From Spirochaetaceae bacterium (GTDB lineage: Bacteria > Spirochaetota > Spirochaetia > SZUA-6 > Bin103), in NCBI GenBank assembly GCA_028821475.1, contig JAPPGB010000073.1:1-64000 (forward strand): 64,000 nucleotides of DNA, given 5' to 3'. Position 1 is the first letter of the stretch; every line of letters begins with the position of its first letter. Positions 35,001 through 46,000 of this stretch are shown here, in pieces. The position numbers and the translations under genes were made by a program. The notes below the pieces were generated by a model, which did no database searches, was not told where the DNA came from, and saw only the letters and a list, made by a program, of their open reading frames with translations.

Positions 35001-35598
35001 TGGCACTGGCGTAGCAGGCGGTGATGATCGGTTCGGACGGCGCCGCGTGACGGATGACCTCGCCAAGACAGGTTTGCAGCGCTTGATCCCGGAAGCGTTC
35101 GGGCAGGGTCGCAAACAGGTCCGTTGCCCCGGGTTGCGCCAGAAACGACCAGCACTCGGCGCGTACTCGGTCACCAAGCGCCTCGAAATTCCCGGATACC
35201 GTCCTGCAACGAACCTCCATGCGCTCGCAATCTCGCTCCAGCCTGCGCGAAGAGGCCTTCGCTTCCTTTCCGTGGGCGTTCCGGATCGGCTCCAGGATCC
35301 CCCCGCGTGACGCTTCCCTGGTCAGCCACGTGGCCGCCTGCTCAACCCCGGCAAGAGCGCGCTTCCCGCTGTGGTGCGGCGCGACCAGTCCACTCTCGAC
35401 CGCTTCTTCAGCGGCCCGCGTGACCCCGGCAGTGGTGACCGGTCTTCCATCCAGCTTGATGCCGGCAACCCGCAGGACACGCGCCAATTCGGTTGCATTG
35501 CTGGCGAGGGGGTAGATCGATCCAAGCACCTGGGCGGCAAGACGCGCCGCGGGTGCAAGAGCCCGAAAGCTGGCCGCCACGTCCATGTACGCACTCAC
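32038..35598 (-). CDS. SNF2-family helicase, N-terminal and ATPase parts (first half of a frameshifted gene)
   Basis: 1186 residues from GTG 35598, or from ATG 35586 (MDVAASF). The first ~700 residues are of unknown fold. The SNF2 ATPase part has LADDMGLGKTIQALALLL (Walker A), WNSVVLDEAQAIKNPNTKRA (Walker B, DEAQ) and VTTGTPIQNNLTDLHSLFSF. It then reads ALRLRAVEDLESMSGRWPTAGCGSSPT and stops, while the expected continuation (ADRRLRILAHLMRLRRACC) is present in another frame from about 32074. A single missing base near 32074-32090 would explain this. There is no homopolymer or obvious slippery site. It is either a real pseudogenising mutation or an assembly/base-call error. Full length would be ~1380 residues. 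Confidence 0.85.
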   Translation of the reverse strand: MSAYMDVAASFRALAPAARLAAQVLGSIYPLASNATELARVLRVAGIKLDGRPVTTAGVTRAAEEAVESGLVAPHHSGKRALAGVEQAATWLTREASRGGILEPIRNAHGKEAKASSRRLERDCERMEVRCRTVSGNFEALGDRVRAECWSFLAQPGATDLFATLPERFRDQALQTCLGEVIRHAAPSEPIITACYASATNFAALASDIAFVRVLQGRMDDAVKVFDALPAERSDTPAVRSDQKAIQALIALVRGDCDTARRCLQSHHAARVESPRRAAGVALSAPLALSLLALVQRDAPEDRNLFKAFLELPRRGLAATTAQVAMYAAALRVGGIQPFWTHSSYPRGFNLLLLGLAGCWPATGPPRFLPVHSSEAFHGYVERLAADRVLWALAECLTVIADPQACLYPHGGRSRAAAAKQAASIHSRLGTRTLAGVLPKVPAWEPPLKALEHFSFETRRQAGADGERGSDERRRRLAWKLRRRFGHVEVAAYQQHLARGGRWTKGEARSAEWIVEHAIAAADLLPQDRAAAAAIDKYADAWQMHRSTHAVLFALTGHPRVFNTAGDTVEVVRIAPELVIDRRGGTVHLRLLPADWDGDRYHSRMAADRRCEVMEATRQQQRLRQIFPLDGLLLPTTAAARVLQAAAGLVSIVRLRGDDLPGVAPVGRLVEGHAEPSVRLVPYAAGLAATLVVEPLPESELYFDPGSGGKLVFGYRNGEALQVRRDLQAERAAVAELAAACPRLAGIERDPWSVQLPDAAHALELLEQLAAAKARCLWPHGQPYRIVRGDAAQLKLRIKSSAEWLRASGELPIDPRRTLDLKQLFTLLDEQPGARFLELTGGEFLALTDSFRRQLDDLRGLSSPAEHGEIRLHTLAALSLSEFVAETQLEADTQWAVLQQRLRDAQEFDPEVPAALRGRLRSYQLDGFRWLARLSRWGAGACLADDMGLGKTIQALALLLDRAPAGPALVVAPTSVVANWVAEARRFAPRLNVAVYAGAGTTRARLLGAPGPFDLVITTYALLHIDVERLRAVTWNSVVLDEAQAIKNPNTKRARAARSLNAQFRMVTTGTPIQNNLTDLHSLFSFLNPGMLRSPQHFRRVFAMPIEQHADTAARERLRRLVAPFILRRLKTDVLHDLPPRTEITLHVEMSPDEAAFYEALRLRAVEDLESMSGRWPTAGCGSSPT

Positions 35599-35790
35599 CG
35601 GGCGTCACCGGCCCCGCAGGTGTCGTCCACGAGGCAACCGAGGACGCGGCCACGAATGTGCTGTCGCGGCCCGGCAACGCGGTTCTGGTGGCAGGTACGA
35701 TGCACGGTGCTGACTATACCAGCGGTCGCCCGCGGGTTACGAAGGCGCATCGACCCTGCCCGCAGCATCGGGGTGAGGGTATATTGCCGC

Positions 35791-37584
35791 ATGCACGAGA
35801 TGAAGCGCACCGTGACCTGCGGCGAGCTGGATGCAGCGGCGGCGGGCGGGCAGGTGACCCTCAACGGCTGGGTGGCGCGGATCCGCGACCACGGCGGCAT
35901 CACCTTCCTGGACCTGCGCGACCGCTACGGGGTGACGCAGGTGGTGTTCGACGTAAGCGCCGACCCGGATGGCGCCCTGGCGGCCGCGGTCGGCGGCCTC
36001 AAGCTGGAGTACTGCGTGGCGGTGCGCGGCACCGTGCGCCGGCGGCCGCCCGACATGGTCAACACCGAGCTGGCCACCGGCGAGATCGAGGTGGCCGGCG
36101 AGCAACTCGCGGTGTTGAGCACCTGCGACACCCTGCCGTTCATGGTCAGCGACCAACCCGGCGCCCATACCGAGGCGCGCGAGGAGTTGCGCCTGAAGCA
36201 CCGCTACCTCGACCTGCGCTCGGCCACCATGCAGCGCAACCTCATGCTGCGCCACCGCGCCTCCCAGGCCATGCGCGCCGCCCTCAATTCGCGCCGCTTC
36301 CTGGAAATCGAGACCCCTACCCTGATGCGCTCCACGCCGGAGGGCGCGCGCGACTTCGTGGTGCCGTCGCGCCTCAAGCCGGGCAGCTTCTACGCCCTGC
36401 CGCAGTCGCCGCAGATCCTCAAGCAGCTCCTGATGCTGAGCGGCTGCGACCGCTACTACCAGTTGGCGCGCTGCTACCGCGACGAGGACGCGCGCGGCGA
36501 CCGCCAGCCGGAGTTCACCCAGCTCGACTTCGAGATGAGCTTCGTGGACCAGGACGACGTGCTCGCGGTGCTGGAGGCGGCGTTCGCTGCCGCCTTCCGC
36601 GACGGCATCGGCTACGAGCTGCCGCTGCCGTTCCCGCGCATCACGTTCCACGACGCGATGAACCGCTACGGTTCCGACCGCCCCGACCTGCGCTACGAGT
36701 TGGAGTTATGCGAGTTCACCGAACTGGCCCGCGCCGGCGAGTTCGGCATTTTCAGGAAGGCCGCAGAGCGCGGCGACACCGTCAAGGCGCTGCGCGCTCC
36801 GGGTCTGGCCGGCTACTCGCGCCGGCAGATCGAGGAACTGGAGGAACACGCCAAGACGTACGGCGCCGCCGGCCTGGCGTGGATGAAGTGCGGCACCGAC
36901 GGCCTGGAGAGCGGCGTGTCACGCTTCTACCAGGCGCAACAGTCCGAGATCTACCGTGCCCTGGCCGCGGAGGCGGGCGACCTGCTGCTGCTGGTGGCGG
37001 CCCCGTGGCGCACCGCCTGCACCGCCCTCGGCGCCGTGCGCACCGAGCTGGCGCGGCGCGAGGGGCTGGCGGAGCAGGGCGCCTTCCGGCCCTGCTTCGT
37101 GATCGACTTCCCGCTGTTCGCCTGGAACGAGGAGGAGCAGCGCTGGGACGCCGAGCACCACATGTTCTCGAACCCCCAGGCACAGTACCTCGCCAGCCTC
37201 GAGCAGGACCCGGCGGCGGTGCGCGGCGAGTTGTACGACGCGGTGATCAACGGCGTCGAGCTGGCCAGCGGCTCGATCCGGATCCACGACCCGGCCCTGC
37301 AGCGCCGCATATTCGCAATCCTGGGCGTCTCCGAGGAGGAGGCCGCGCAGCGCTTCGGCTTCATGCTCGACGCGTTCCGGTATGCCCCTCCCCCGCACGG
37401 CGGCGCCGCCATCGGCTTCGACCGCACCGTGATGCTGATGGCCGGCGAAGCCACCATCCGCGACGTCATCGCCTTCCCCAAGAACACCTGGGCCGCCTCC
37501 CCGATGGACGACTCCCCCGCCCCGCTCGACGCCCGCCAGCTCGCCGAACTGGCGCTGCAGCTCCGCCAACCCGCCGGCGGCTGA
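35791..37584 (+). CDS. aspS: Aspartyl-tRNA synthetase (bacterial type)
   Basis: 597 residues; the start ATG at 35791 gives the usual N-terminus (MKRTVTCGEL), and a second ATG lies at 35800. The N-terminal OB-fold anticodon domain includes LNGWVARIRDHGGITFLDLR. Class II motifs: motif 2 region YYQLARCYRDEDARGDRQPEF, aspartate recognition QSPQILKQLLM, GAD insertion domain about 290-420, and motif 3 GGAAIGFDRTVMLMAG. Length and insertion domain match the bacterial AspS class. Whether it also charges tRNA-Asn cannot be read from this. The 35599-35790 spacer upstream, divergent to the helicase gene, holds no other gene. Confidence 0.95.
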   Translation: MHEMKRTVTCGELDAAAAGGQVTLNGWVARIRDHGGITFLDLRDRYGVTQVVFDVSADPDGALAAAVGGLKLEYCVAVRGTVRRRPPDMVNTELATGEIEVAGEQLAVLSTCDTLPFMVSDQPGAHTEAREELRLKHRYLDLRSATMQRNLMLRHRASQAMRAALNSRRFLEIETPTLMRSTPEGARDFVVPSRLKPGSFYALPQSPQILKQLLMLSGCDRYYQLARCYRDEDARGDRQPEFTQLDFEMSFVDQDDVLAVLEAAFAAAFRDGIGYELPLPFPRITFHDAMNRYGSDRPDLRYELELCEFTELARAGEFGIFRKAAERGDTVKALRAPGLAGYSRRQIEELEEHAKTYGAAGLAWMKCGTDGLESGVSRFYQAQQSEIYRALAAEAGDLLLLVAAPWRTACTALGAVRTELARREGLAEQGAFRPCFVIDFPLFAWNEEEQRWDAEHHMFSNPQAQYLASLEQDPAAVRGELYDAVINGVELASGSIRIHDPALQRRIFAILGVSEEEAAQRFGFMLDAFRYAPPPHGGAAIGFDRTVMLMAGEATIRDVIAFPKNTWAASPMDDSPAPLDARQLAELALQLRQPAGG

Positions 37585-37626
37585 TCCCGCTCCGCCAACT
37601 CGGCCAACGCCGGCGGCGGCCTCGCA

Positions 37627-38715
37627 TCAGCGGACGTTGCGGCGGCGGTTCTTGGCGTAGTCGGCGAAGATGTAGTTGCCGAGGTTGTCGAGCGACGAGT
37701 AGTAGGCGCGCCCGCTGTTGACGCGCGACAGCTCCTCCACGAACTGCACCAGGTAGGGGTCCTCGGTGACCATGAAGGTGGTGATCACGATGCCCTGCCG
37801 CTTGCAGGCGGCGGCCTCCTCGAGGGTCTGGTTGACGATCTTGGGGTCGAGGCCGAACGAGTTCTTGTACAGGCGGCCATTCTCGAAGATGGCGGACGGC
37901 TTGCCGTCGGTGATCATGAACACCTGCTTGTTGGGGTGCTTCTGGTTGCGCAGCACCTGCTGGGCGAGCTGCAGGCCCGCCTTGGTGTTGGTGTGGAACG
38001 GCCCCACCTTCAGGTAGGGGATGTCGCGCACCTCGATCATGCGCGCGTCGTCGCCGAAGTAGGCCACGTGCAGGCTGTCCTTCGGAAACTGCGAGGTGAT
38101 CAGCTCGTACAGGGCAAGCGCCACCTGCTTGGCCGGGGTGATGCGATCCTCGCCGTACAGGATCATGCTGTGGCTCAGGTCGATCAGCAGCACCGTGGCG
38201 CAGGACGAGTTGTGCTCGGTGTCGAACACCTCGAAGTCCTGCTCGCCGAGTGAGATGTCGTCCACGCCGCCGCGCTTGACCGCGTTGTTGATGGTGGCAA
38301 AGGCGTCGATCTGGGTGATCGGGTCGCCGAACCGGTAGGGGCGCGTCTCCGGCAGGCGTTCGCCCCCGTCGCCGGTGTGCGGCGTGCGGTGCTGGCCGAA
38401 GCCGCCCTTCTGCAGGTTGTTGAAGATCAGCTTCAGCGACTCCTTGCGGATCTGCTGCTCGCCGCGGGCGGTGAGCGAGAAGCCGTCGCCGTCGCGGGCG
38501 ATGATCGCCTGGTGCTCCAACTGCTCGCGGAACTCGTCCAGGTCGAAGCGCTCGTCGATGAAGCCGCGGCGCTGCAGGTACTTCATCCACTCCAGCACCT
38601 TGTCCACGTCGCCGCTCGCCTGCAGCAGCAGGAAGTTGAACAGGTTCATGAGGTTGGAGAAGTTCTGCAACGCGGCGGCCAGCGATTCATCCCACTTCAG
38701 GTACTCGAACTTCAT
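37627..38715 (-). CDS. VWA-domain protein, partner of the AAA+ ATPase encoded upstream
   Basis: 362 residues. The C-terminal half is a von Willebrand factor A domain with the MIDAS motif DLSHSM (DxSxS) in CATVLLIDLSHSMILYG, and TDGKPSAIFENG later. The N-terminal ~150 residues are helical and charged. It follows the AAA+ gene by 41 bp on the same strand. AAA+/VWA pairs act as chaperone-like assembly or metal-insertion machines in several families (MoxR/VWA, ChlI/ChlD-like); this pair is of unknown target. Confidence 0.85.
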   Translation of the reverse strand: MKFEYLKWDESLAAALQNFSNLMNLFNFLLLQASGDVDKVLEWMKYLQRRGFIDERFDLDEFREQLEHQAIIARDGDGFSLTARGEQQIRKESLKLIFNNLQKGGFGQHRTPHTGDGGERLPETRPYRFGDPITQIDAFATINNAVKRGGVDDISLGEQDFEVFDTEHNSSCATVLLIDLSHSMILYGEDRITPAKQVALALYELITSQFPKDSLHVAYFGDDARMIEVRDIPYLKVGPFHTNTKAGLQLAQQVLRNQKHPNKQVFMITDGKPSAIFENGRLYKNSFGLDPKIVNQTLEEAAACKRQGIVITTFMVTEDPYLVQFVEELSRVNSGRAYYSSLDNLGNYIFADYAKNRRRNVR

Positions 38716-38756
38716 CCTCTTCCTCCGTCAGGCACCCTGCAGTCCAGGCGCCCCTG

Positions 38757-40358
38757 TCAGTCGCGGTCCTCGTCGCTCATCTGGTCGAACATCGCCTTCA
38801 GCATGTCGCGGTAGGAGGTGGTGCTGTCCAGGTCGCGCTTGGAGATCATCGAGTGCTGGTGCAGCCCCTCCAGGACCAGTTCCATCGCCAGTCCGGCCTC
38901 CTCGGCGGCGCCGATCTTCAACCCGGCAACCGCCAGGTCGCGCAACCCGTCGACCTGAGCCAGGCGCTGGGCGTAGTCGGCGTACCCGAGCTCGTCGGCG
39001 GTCTCCACGGTGTTGCCGTCCGAGAACCACTTCACGATCGGCGCGTAGGTCGAAGAACCGTCCGACTCTTCCTCGCCCGACTTGCCCTCCTTGCCGTCGC
39101 GCACCTTCACGTCCGGCTTGGGAAAGTAGCGCCGGAAGGTGCGCCGCACCGCCTGCCCGATGATCTTGCGCGCCACCAGCGCCGGCCCCTCCTGCTCGCC
39201 CTCGTAGACCAGCTCCAGCTTGCCGGTGATCGCGGGCAGGGCCATGTGCAGGTCCGACAACCGCGGATAGGCCACGCTCTCGCCGTGCCGCAGGCAGCGC
39301 CGCTCGACGTTGGACACCACGTTCTCCAGCAACGCGATGGTCATGCGCGCCGATACGCCCGACTTCTGGTCGACAAACTCGCTGCCACGCGCCTCGAACG
39401 CCACGTCCTCGATCAACTCCCGAAAGTACTCCGGAATCTCGATGCGGGCGCTGCCGTTGCGGCTCTCCCACGCCTCCTGCCGGGTAATCGCCAGGGCGTG
39501 CTCCATGTCGGCCGGGTAGTGGGTGATGATCTGCGAGTCGATGCGGTCCTTGAGCGGCGAGATGATGTTGCCGCGGTTGGTGTAGTCCTCGGGGTTGGCG
39601 GAGAACACCATGCAGATGTCGAGCGGGATGCGCAGCGGGAAGCCGCGGATCTGGAAATCCTTCTCTTCGAGGATGTTGAGCAGCCCCACCTGGATGCGCG
39701 GCGGCAGGTCGGGCACCTCGTTGATGGCGAAGATGCCGCGGTTGGTGCGCGGCACGATGCCGTAGTGGATCACGCCCTGGTCGGCGTAGGAGAGGCGCTG
39801 CGTGGCCGCCTTGATCGGATCGACGTCGCCGATCAGGTCGGCGATGGTCACGTCCGGGGTGGCGAGCTTTTCCTGGTAGCGCTCCTCCGGCTCGATCCAG
39901 CGGATCGGCGTGTCGTCGCCGTGCTCGGCGACGATCTGGCGGCCCTGGGAGGTAATCGGCCGAAACGGATTCTCGTTCAGGTCGGAACCTTCGATGGCGG
40001 GTATGCGCTGGTCCAGAAACCGTACCAGGGAGCGCAGGATGCGCGTCTTGGCCTGGCCGCGCAACCCCAGCAGGATGAAGTCGTGGCGCGACAGGATGGC
40101 GTTCACCAGGCCCGGCAGCACGGTCTTCTCGTAACCGAGGATGCCGGGAAACAGATCGCCGACCTCGGCGCCGTCGCGCAGCATGCGCAGCAGGTTGTCG
40201 CGCATCTCCTCCTTGACGGTGCGTTCCTCGGGGTAGCCGAGGATGCGCAACGCGGCCAGGGTACGCGGCAGCAGTTCGGGACGCGGGGCGTCCGGTAGAA
40301 TTCGGGTTGAAGTGGAATGGCTCAAGGGTGGCCCGTAGGGTATCGTACTCCCCGGCAC
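38757..40358 (-). CDS. AAA+ ATPase of the ChlI/MoxR-like type
   Basis: About 533 residues if the GTG at 40358 is used; TTG at 40325 and ATG at 40205 are alternatives, and the short divergent gap to cysK makes 40325 attractive. Walker A-like segment LGLRGQAKTRILRSL, Walker B-like segment GIFAINEVPDLPPRIQVGLL, and the sensor VFSANPEDYTNRGNIISPLKDR with an Arg finger-like element. The order and spacing match the Mg-chelatase I-subunit-like ATPases often mislabelled as sigma-54 regulators. The C-terminus (about 400-533) is a family-specific helical region ending in MSDEDRD. Works with the VWA protein downstream. Confidence 0.83.
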   Translation of the reverse strand: MPGSTIPYGPPLSHSTSTRILPDAPRPELLPRTLAALRILGYPEERTVKEEMRDNLLRMLRDGAEVGDLFPGILGYEKTVLPGLVNAILSRHDFILLGLRGQAKTRILRSLVRFLDQRIPAIEGSDLNENPFRPITSQGRQIVAEHGDDTPIRWIEPEERYQEKLATPDVTIADLIGDVDPIKAATQRLSYADQGVIHYGIVPRTNRGIFAINEVPDLPPRIQVGLLNILEEKDFQIRGFPLRIPLDICMVFSANPEDYTNRGNIISPLKDRIDSQIITHYPADMEHALAITRQEAWESRNGSARIEIPEYFRELIEDVAFEARGSEFVDQKSGVSARMTIALLENVVSNVERRCLRHGESVAYPRLSDLHMALPAITGKLELVYEGEQEGPALVARKIIGQAVRRTFRRYFPKPDVKVRDGKEGKSGEEESDGSSTYAPIVKWFSDGNTVETADELGYADYAQRLAQVDGLRDLAVAGLKIGAAEEAGLAMELVLEGLHQHSMISKRDLDSTTSYRDMLKAMFDQMSDEDRD

Positions 40359-40385
40359 ACGTTCAACTGAACATCGCAGGCAGGC

Positions 40386-41331
<946 letters not shown>

Positions 41332-41348
<17 letters not shown>

Positions 41349-41844
41349 CCCAAGAGCGGGTGTGGCGGTCAGCGGAAGGGACGGCGCGATTCTTCACGTT
41401 GTACTCTACCAGCCGCAGATTCCGCAGAACACCGGCAACATCGCCCGCACCTGCGCCGCGGTGGGCGCCGCGCTGCACCTGGTGGAGCCGCTCGGCTTCG
41501 CCGTGACCGACAGCGCCGTGCGCCGCGCCGGCCTCGACTACTGGTCCGAGGTCAGGGTGCGCACCCACGCCGGCCTGGAGCCGGTGCTGGCCGCCGCCGG
41601 CGCCGCGGGCGAACAACTCGTGCTGCTCTCCACCCACGGCACGAGGCCCTACACGCGGTTCCGTTACCGGCACGGCTGCTACCTGCTGTTCGGCAACGAA
41701 ACCGCCGACCTGCGCGCCCGCCACCGGTCCGCCACCGCCCGCATCCCGATGCGCCCCGGCCTGCGCTCCCTCAACCTCGCCAACTCGGTCGCGGTCGTGG
41801 TCTACGAAGCCCTCCGCCAACTCGCCCCGCCCCACCTGTCCTGA
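41332..41844 (+). CDS. trmL: TrmL, tRNA (cytidine(34)-2'-O)-methyltransferase (SPOUT family)
   Basis: 170 residues from GTG 41332 (overlapping cysK by 17 bp) or 160 from GTG 41362, which is closer to the usual ~155. Motifs: [34 protein letters not shown] (family FGxExxGL) and [20 protein letters not shown], which form the SPOUT knot and SAM site. It 2'-O-methylates the wobble base of tRNA-Leu isoacceptors. Confidence 0.9.
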
Positions 41845-41883
41845 CTACCGGTCGCACGGGCCGCACGCGTCGCGTGCTTGCAC

Positions 41884-43077
41884 ATGCCGGTGTCCACGTG
41901 CAACGTTGCCCGCCACATGGTTCATCGCACCCACTGGATATCAGCCATCGAGCGGCTCTGGGAGGAGAAGTCAGTCGTGTGGTTGAGAGGCGTACGGCGC
42001 GCCGGCAAGACGTTCCTGTGCCAGTCTCTCCCAAACGTCGAGTATTTCGACTGCGAGCTCCCAAGTGCGCGTCGCGAACTGAGCGACCCGGAGCGCTTCC
42101 TGCACAACGTGCGAGGGCGCCGCGTGGTTCTCGACGAGATCCACCGTCTCCCCGATCCGTCCGAATTGCTGAAGATCGCCGCGGACTACCACCCGACCAC
42201 CCGCATCGTAGCGACCGGATCGTCGTCCCTCGGGGCTTCGCACCGATTTCGCGACACTCTCACGGATCGCAAGCGCGACCTGTGGCTGACGCCGATGCTC
42301 CTTCAGGATGAACGCGAATTCGGTCAACGTGGTCTCGATCATCGGTTCCGATACGGCGGGCTCCCACCATTCTATCTCTCCGACAGCCCTCCGGAGCACG
42401 GCTTCCAAGAATGGATCGACTCCTTCTGGGCGCGCGACATCCAGGAACACTTCCGACTCCGGCAGCGTTCGTCGTTCTTGCGCTTCCTGGAGCTGCTGTT
42501 TGCTGTCAGCGGCGGCATTTACGAAGCCACTCGGTTCGCCACGCAGTGCGAGATCAGCCGCAACCTAGTGCGCGAGTATCTGCAAGTACTGGAGGAGACC
42601 ATGGTGGTCACCGTCGTACGTCCGTTGAGCACGCGCCGAACCACGGAAGTCGTGGCAGCACCGAAAGTATATGGATTCGATACGGGGTTCGTCTCTCACT
42701 TCAAGGGATGGGCCCGACTGCACGCCGAGGATCGTGGACTACTCTGGGAGCACTATGTGCTCAACGAGTACCTTGGGAGGACGGGCAGCAGACGAGTATT
42801 CTATTGGCGAGACCGGCGCGGCCATGAGACTGACTTCGTATTCGCCACCCAAAACCGGCCACCAGTGGCCGTAGAGTGCAAATGGCGGGCCGAGGGCTTC
42901 AATCCTCGAAATACCCTCGCGTTCCGTACCCAATATCCGGAGGGTCCGAACTATGTGGTAACGGCTGATCCCGGCCGCTCCGACGTACGCGACTACAACG
43001 GCGTCAACGTACGGTTTGTAGGCCTCGCCGAGCTTTTGCCTTCGATAACCGCCGATCCATATGCCGGTTTCGCTTAA
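41884..43077 (+). CDS. AAA_14 / DUF4143 ATPase
   Basis: 397 residues from ATG 41884; TTG 41878 and ATG 41917 are alternatives. The N-terminal P-loop domain has WLRGVRRAGKTFLCQ (Walker A) and RGRRVVLDEIHRLPD (Walker B), followed by ATGSSSL. The C-terminal DUF4143 part has GLLWEHYVLNEYL and HETDFVFATQNRPPVAVECKW, which reads like the D...ExK core of a restriction-endonuclease fold. Such proteins are common in accessory regions and their role is mostly unknown. GC content is lower than in the neighbouring trmL, and the gene is tail to tail (6-bp gap) with the next one, so the pair may have arrived together. Confidence 0.85.
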   Translation: MPVSTCNVARHMVHRTHWISAIERLWEEKSVVWLRGVRRAGKTFLCQSLPNVEYFDCELPSARRELSDPERFLHNVRGRRVVLDEIHRLPDPSELLKIAADYHPTTRIVATGSSSLGASHRFRDTLTDRKRDLWLTPMLLQDEREFGQRGLDHRFRYGGLPPFYLSDSPPEHGFQEWIDSFWARDIQEHFRLRQRSSFLRFLELLFAVSGGIYEATRFATQCEISRNLVREYLQVLEETMVVTVVRPLSTRRTTEVVAAPKVYGFDTGFVSHFKGWARLHAEDRGLLWEHYVLNEYLGRTGSRRVFYWRDRRGHETDFVFATQNRPPVAVECKWRAEGFNPRNTLAFRTQYPEGPNYVVTADPGRSDVRDYNGVNVRFVGLAELLPSITADPYAGFA

Positions 43078-43083
43078 GCGAAT

Positions 43084-46000
43084 CTATATGTCCGCGCCGC
43101 GCTCCCGTAGAGCTGTCTGGAGTCGCTGATACTGGTCAGAGCCACTTAGATTGGATGATCTTTCGAGCAGCTCAACCGCCGCCTTCTCGACTATCCCCTG
43201 ATGCCACTTTGCGCGATAGTATGCTGGATCTCGCCTCCCGTCTGACTGGTGCCTTGAGGAGGACCTGCGTACAAGCGTATCCATAATCTCCAACGTGGTG
43301 TCGTCTGGTACCAGTCCGGCGGCACGCTCGGCGACTACATTCGGCTCATCGATACATCCGCCGGTGCGCTTTAGCGTCTTGAGCGTCAGCAAGCTCCACT
43401 GTCTGTCGTCCAAGACTGTCGCGCGTACGAAACCTCCGAATCCGGCAAGTCCTTCAACACTTTGTCTTGTTTCGATCATGACTTCCCAGAGTCGGATAGC
43501 CCTCTCAATGTGAGCCTGCTTTGCGCTATCGGTGTCCAACAGGGAGCCAAGCCGGTGACCTGCAGCCGACAGCAACTCGGGCTTCTTGGCCAGAAACTTT
43601 GCTGCTTCTTCAAGTGAGTAACCGTCCCAGTCCCACAGCATCGCTGTCAAATAGCAATCCAGAGCATGCTTCACTCTTCGGGATACCGCGTCCATAACAC
43701 TATCCCGAAGCGTCTCCATCAACCACTTGTTCGTCTGACCCCACTTCAATACCTGGTCGACAGTCTTCTGGCCCAACCCTGTGGGTGCCAGCGATCCAAA
43801 CAGCAAGTCTCGATTCGTCTCCATCCACTCCGGTGCAACCTGACGAAGAAGACCGACATAGGGCGCTATCATTGCCCGGTGGTAGAGACCGTCATCGCCG
43901 CCCAGGTGTAATGTCTCATCAAGAAGACGAAACGCATCGGCTCGGATACGATTGGTACTCCGATATTCGTAAGCCACAAACTGCAAGGCAGCCCCCAGCG
44001 CTTGCGTGTGTGGCTTGTTGATTGCGACATTGACCGGATCCCGAGCCGCGGGTACGGCGACCTCGTTCGGACGGGATCTCACCGCCGACTCCAGGATCTT
44101 CCACACCTCGTTCGAGAGCCCAGCAAACCCTATGTCTTCCTTGGCTAGTTTCTCGATCAGATCGATGGTCGCACGATCCACGCTATCCCAACCGGTGTCG
44201 TATTCGAACGTACGCGTGCCAAGCTGGTCTGCCTTCCATGGGTGCGTTCTGAGGAGAGAAACGAGGCGAATTAATTCGTCGACGGGCGCCACGCCATCGG
44301 AGATGGTGGTCCGAACCGCCACGAGATATCGATGAATATAGGTTGGATGCCGCAGTGCCATCGCGATCCGAAAAGGACGTCTTACCCACTCGGAAGCCCT
44401 GCTGATCACGACTCGCTCAAGTGTCAGAGACAAGCTGTGCGCGCTGACCCTCCAGGCACCTTGTTTTGGCCTCCATCCAGAAATCCTGTGACACGCATCT
44501 TCCGGCGACAGCGACGCGAGTTCATCAACACTAAACGGGCTGCCGACGAGAACGAGCTCCCCTTCCGCCAACTCTTCACGGTGCTCCAGCAGCTCGCGGC
44601 TCCACGTCCCGAAGTACGCCGAAAGAACAGCCAGTGCGTCCTCCCACGCTCCGACCGATACCCCAGCCAGAAGAGGGAACCAATAAAACGCCCGTATCCA
44701 CTCTTCCCGCGGCTCATCCGCAGCCAACGCTCGGCCCACTTTCTCGATAGCTGGCGCCGGCCCAATTGCTTCACGCCAGCGAGTTTCGTAAAGCGCCGGA
44801 TCAGCCATCTGAACGACCCTATCGATCACCGCCAAATCATCGCCGTTTGGGCGGCGCTGCTCGAGCGCCCCGGAAATCTCATCGATCAAAGTCCCGACAC
44901 TCACTTCCGGTGTATTACCGAGAAACCAGAGGCGCATTCTCACGCCGATCATCCCCGGCAACGTGTCCATGAGATCGAGCAGAGAACTCACGCCTACCCA
45001 CTTCAGGGCGGTACGGATGCCCCGCATGAGCCCTTGGATGAGCACGTCGAGTCGTTCCTCGTATTGTTCGTCGTACCGGTCGGCGATTGAGCCATAGGGT
45101 TTGTGCTCGTGCCAGGACCGAACAAGATCATCGCCAGGCGTCGACCCGATCTTCGAAACGAGTAGCTGCAGACGACCCATAGCATTGCTCGCATCCATAC
45201 CACTTACGAACCGCTCGGCGATCTCTCCGAACGTCCAGGCAAACGAGCTCGAGTGCTGATTGAGAACGATGTCCATAAAAGTATCGAAGCTCTCGGACGA
45301 TGGATTCGCACTTCGCGCAGCGTCCCACGACAGTCGAACCACGTCCGCCTCCGACGAATGCCGTCGCACGATCCGAGCCACGAGCGGTAGACCGGAGTCG
45401 CCAATCGCCAGTGCGGCGTCCCCGATCATCGACACGCACCTGGCATTTCCCGACAGCCGTGCGTACATCTTGTTCAGCCACTTCGCTACTACGGCAGGAT
45501 GTCGACGCGCCAAGCGCTCCGTCGCTACGAACACCGGCCATCCTTCTCCGTCGTCGGGTGGGTCCAGCAGGCCCGAATCGGTCAGCAGGTCAAGCCACAC
45601 CGGACGCTCTACTCGAGCAAGAAAATAGCGGAGATGAGGGGGCGCGATGACGAGCTCGCCGACGTTCTGCACATCGTCAGCACTGGGCTGCTTGACACTC
45701 GCCAGCCGTTCAAGTTCGCGATAGCGTACGTCCGGCAAGAACAGCAGCCGCAACAGCGTCACGCACTCCGACCAGGTGTGCTCCGCCTGGTCTGCGTCGT
45801 ATGGGGCCGATCCATGCACAACCTTGTTCAAGCCCTGCGTGGTGCGTTGGAACCTTTTGACCGAGGTACTGCCGGCCAACGGAGGGGTTCCCGTTCGGTC
45901 GAGCAGCACGGCAATGAGCCGGCGTTCGCGATCTGACTCCCGTTCGTGAAACCGAGCCATGTCCTCGATCTTCTTCAAGAGCTCGGCTAGAGGTCGTTGG

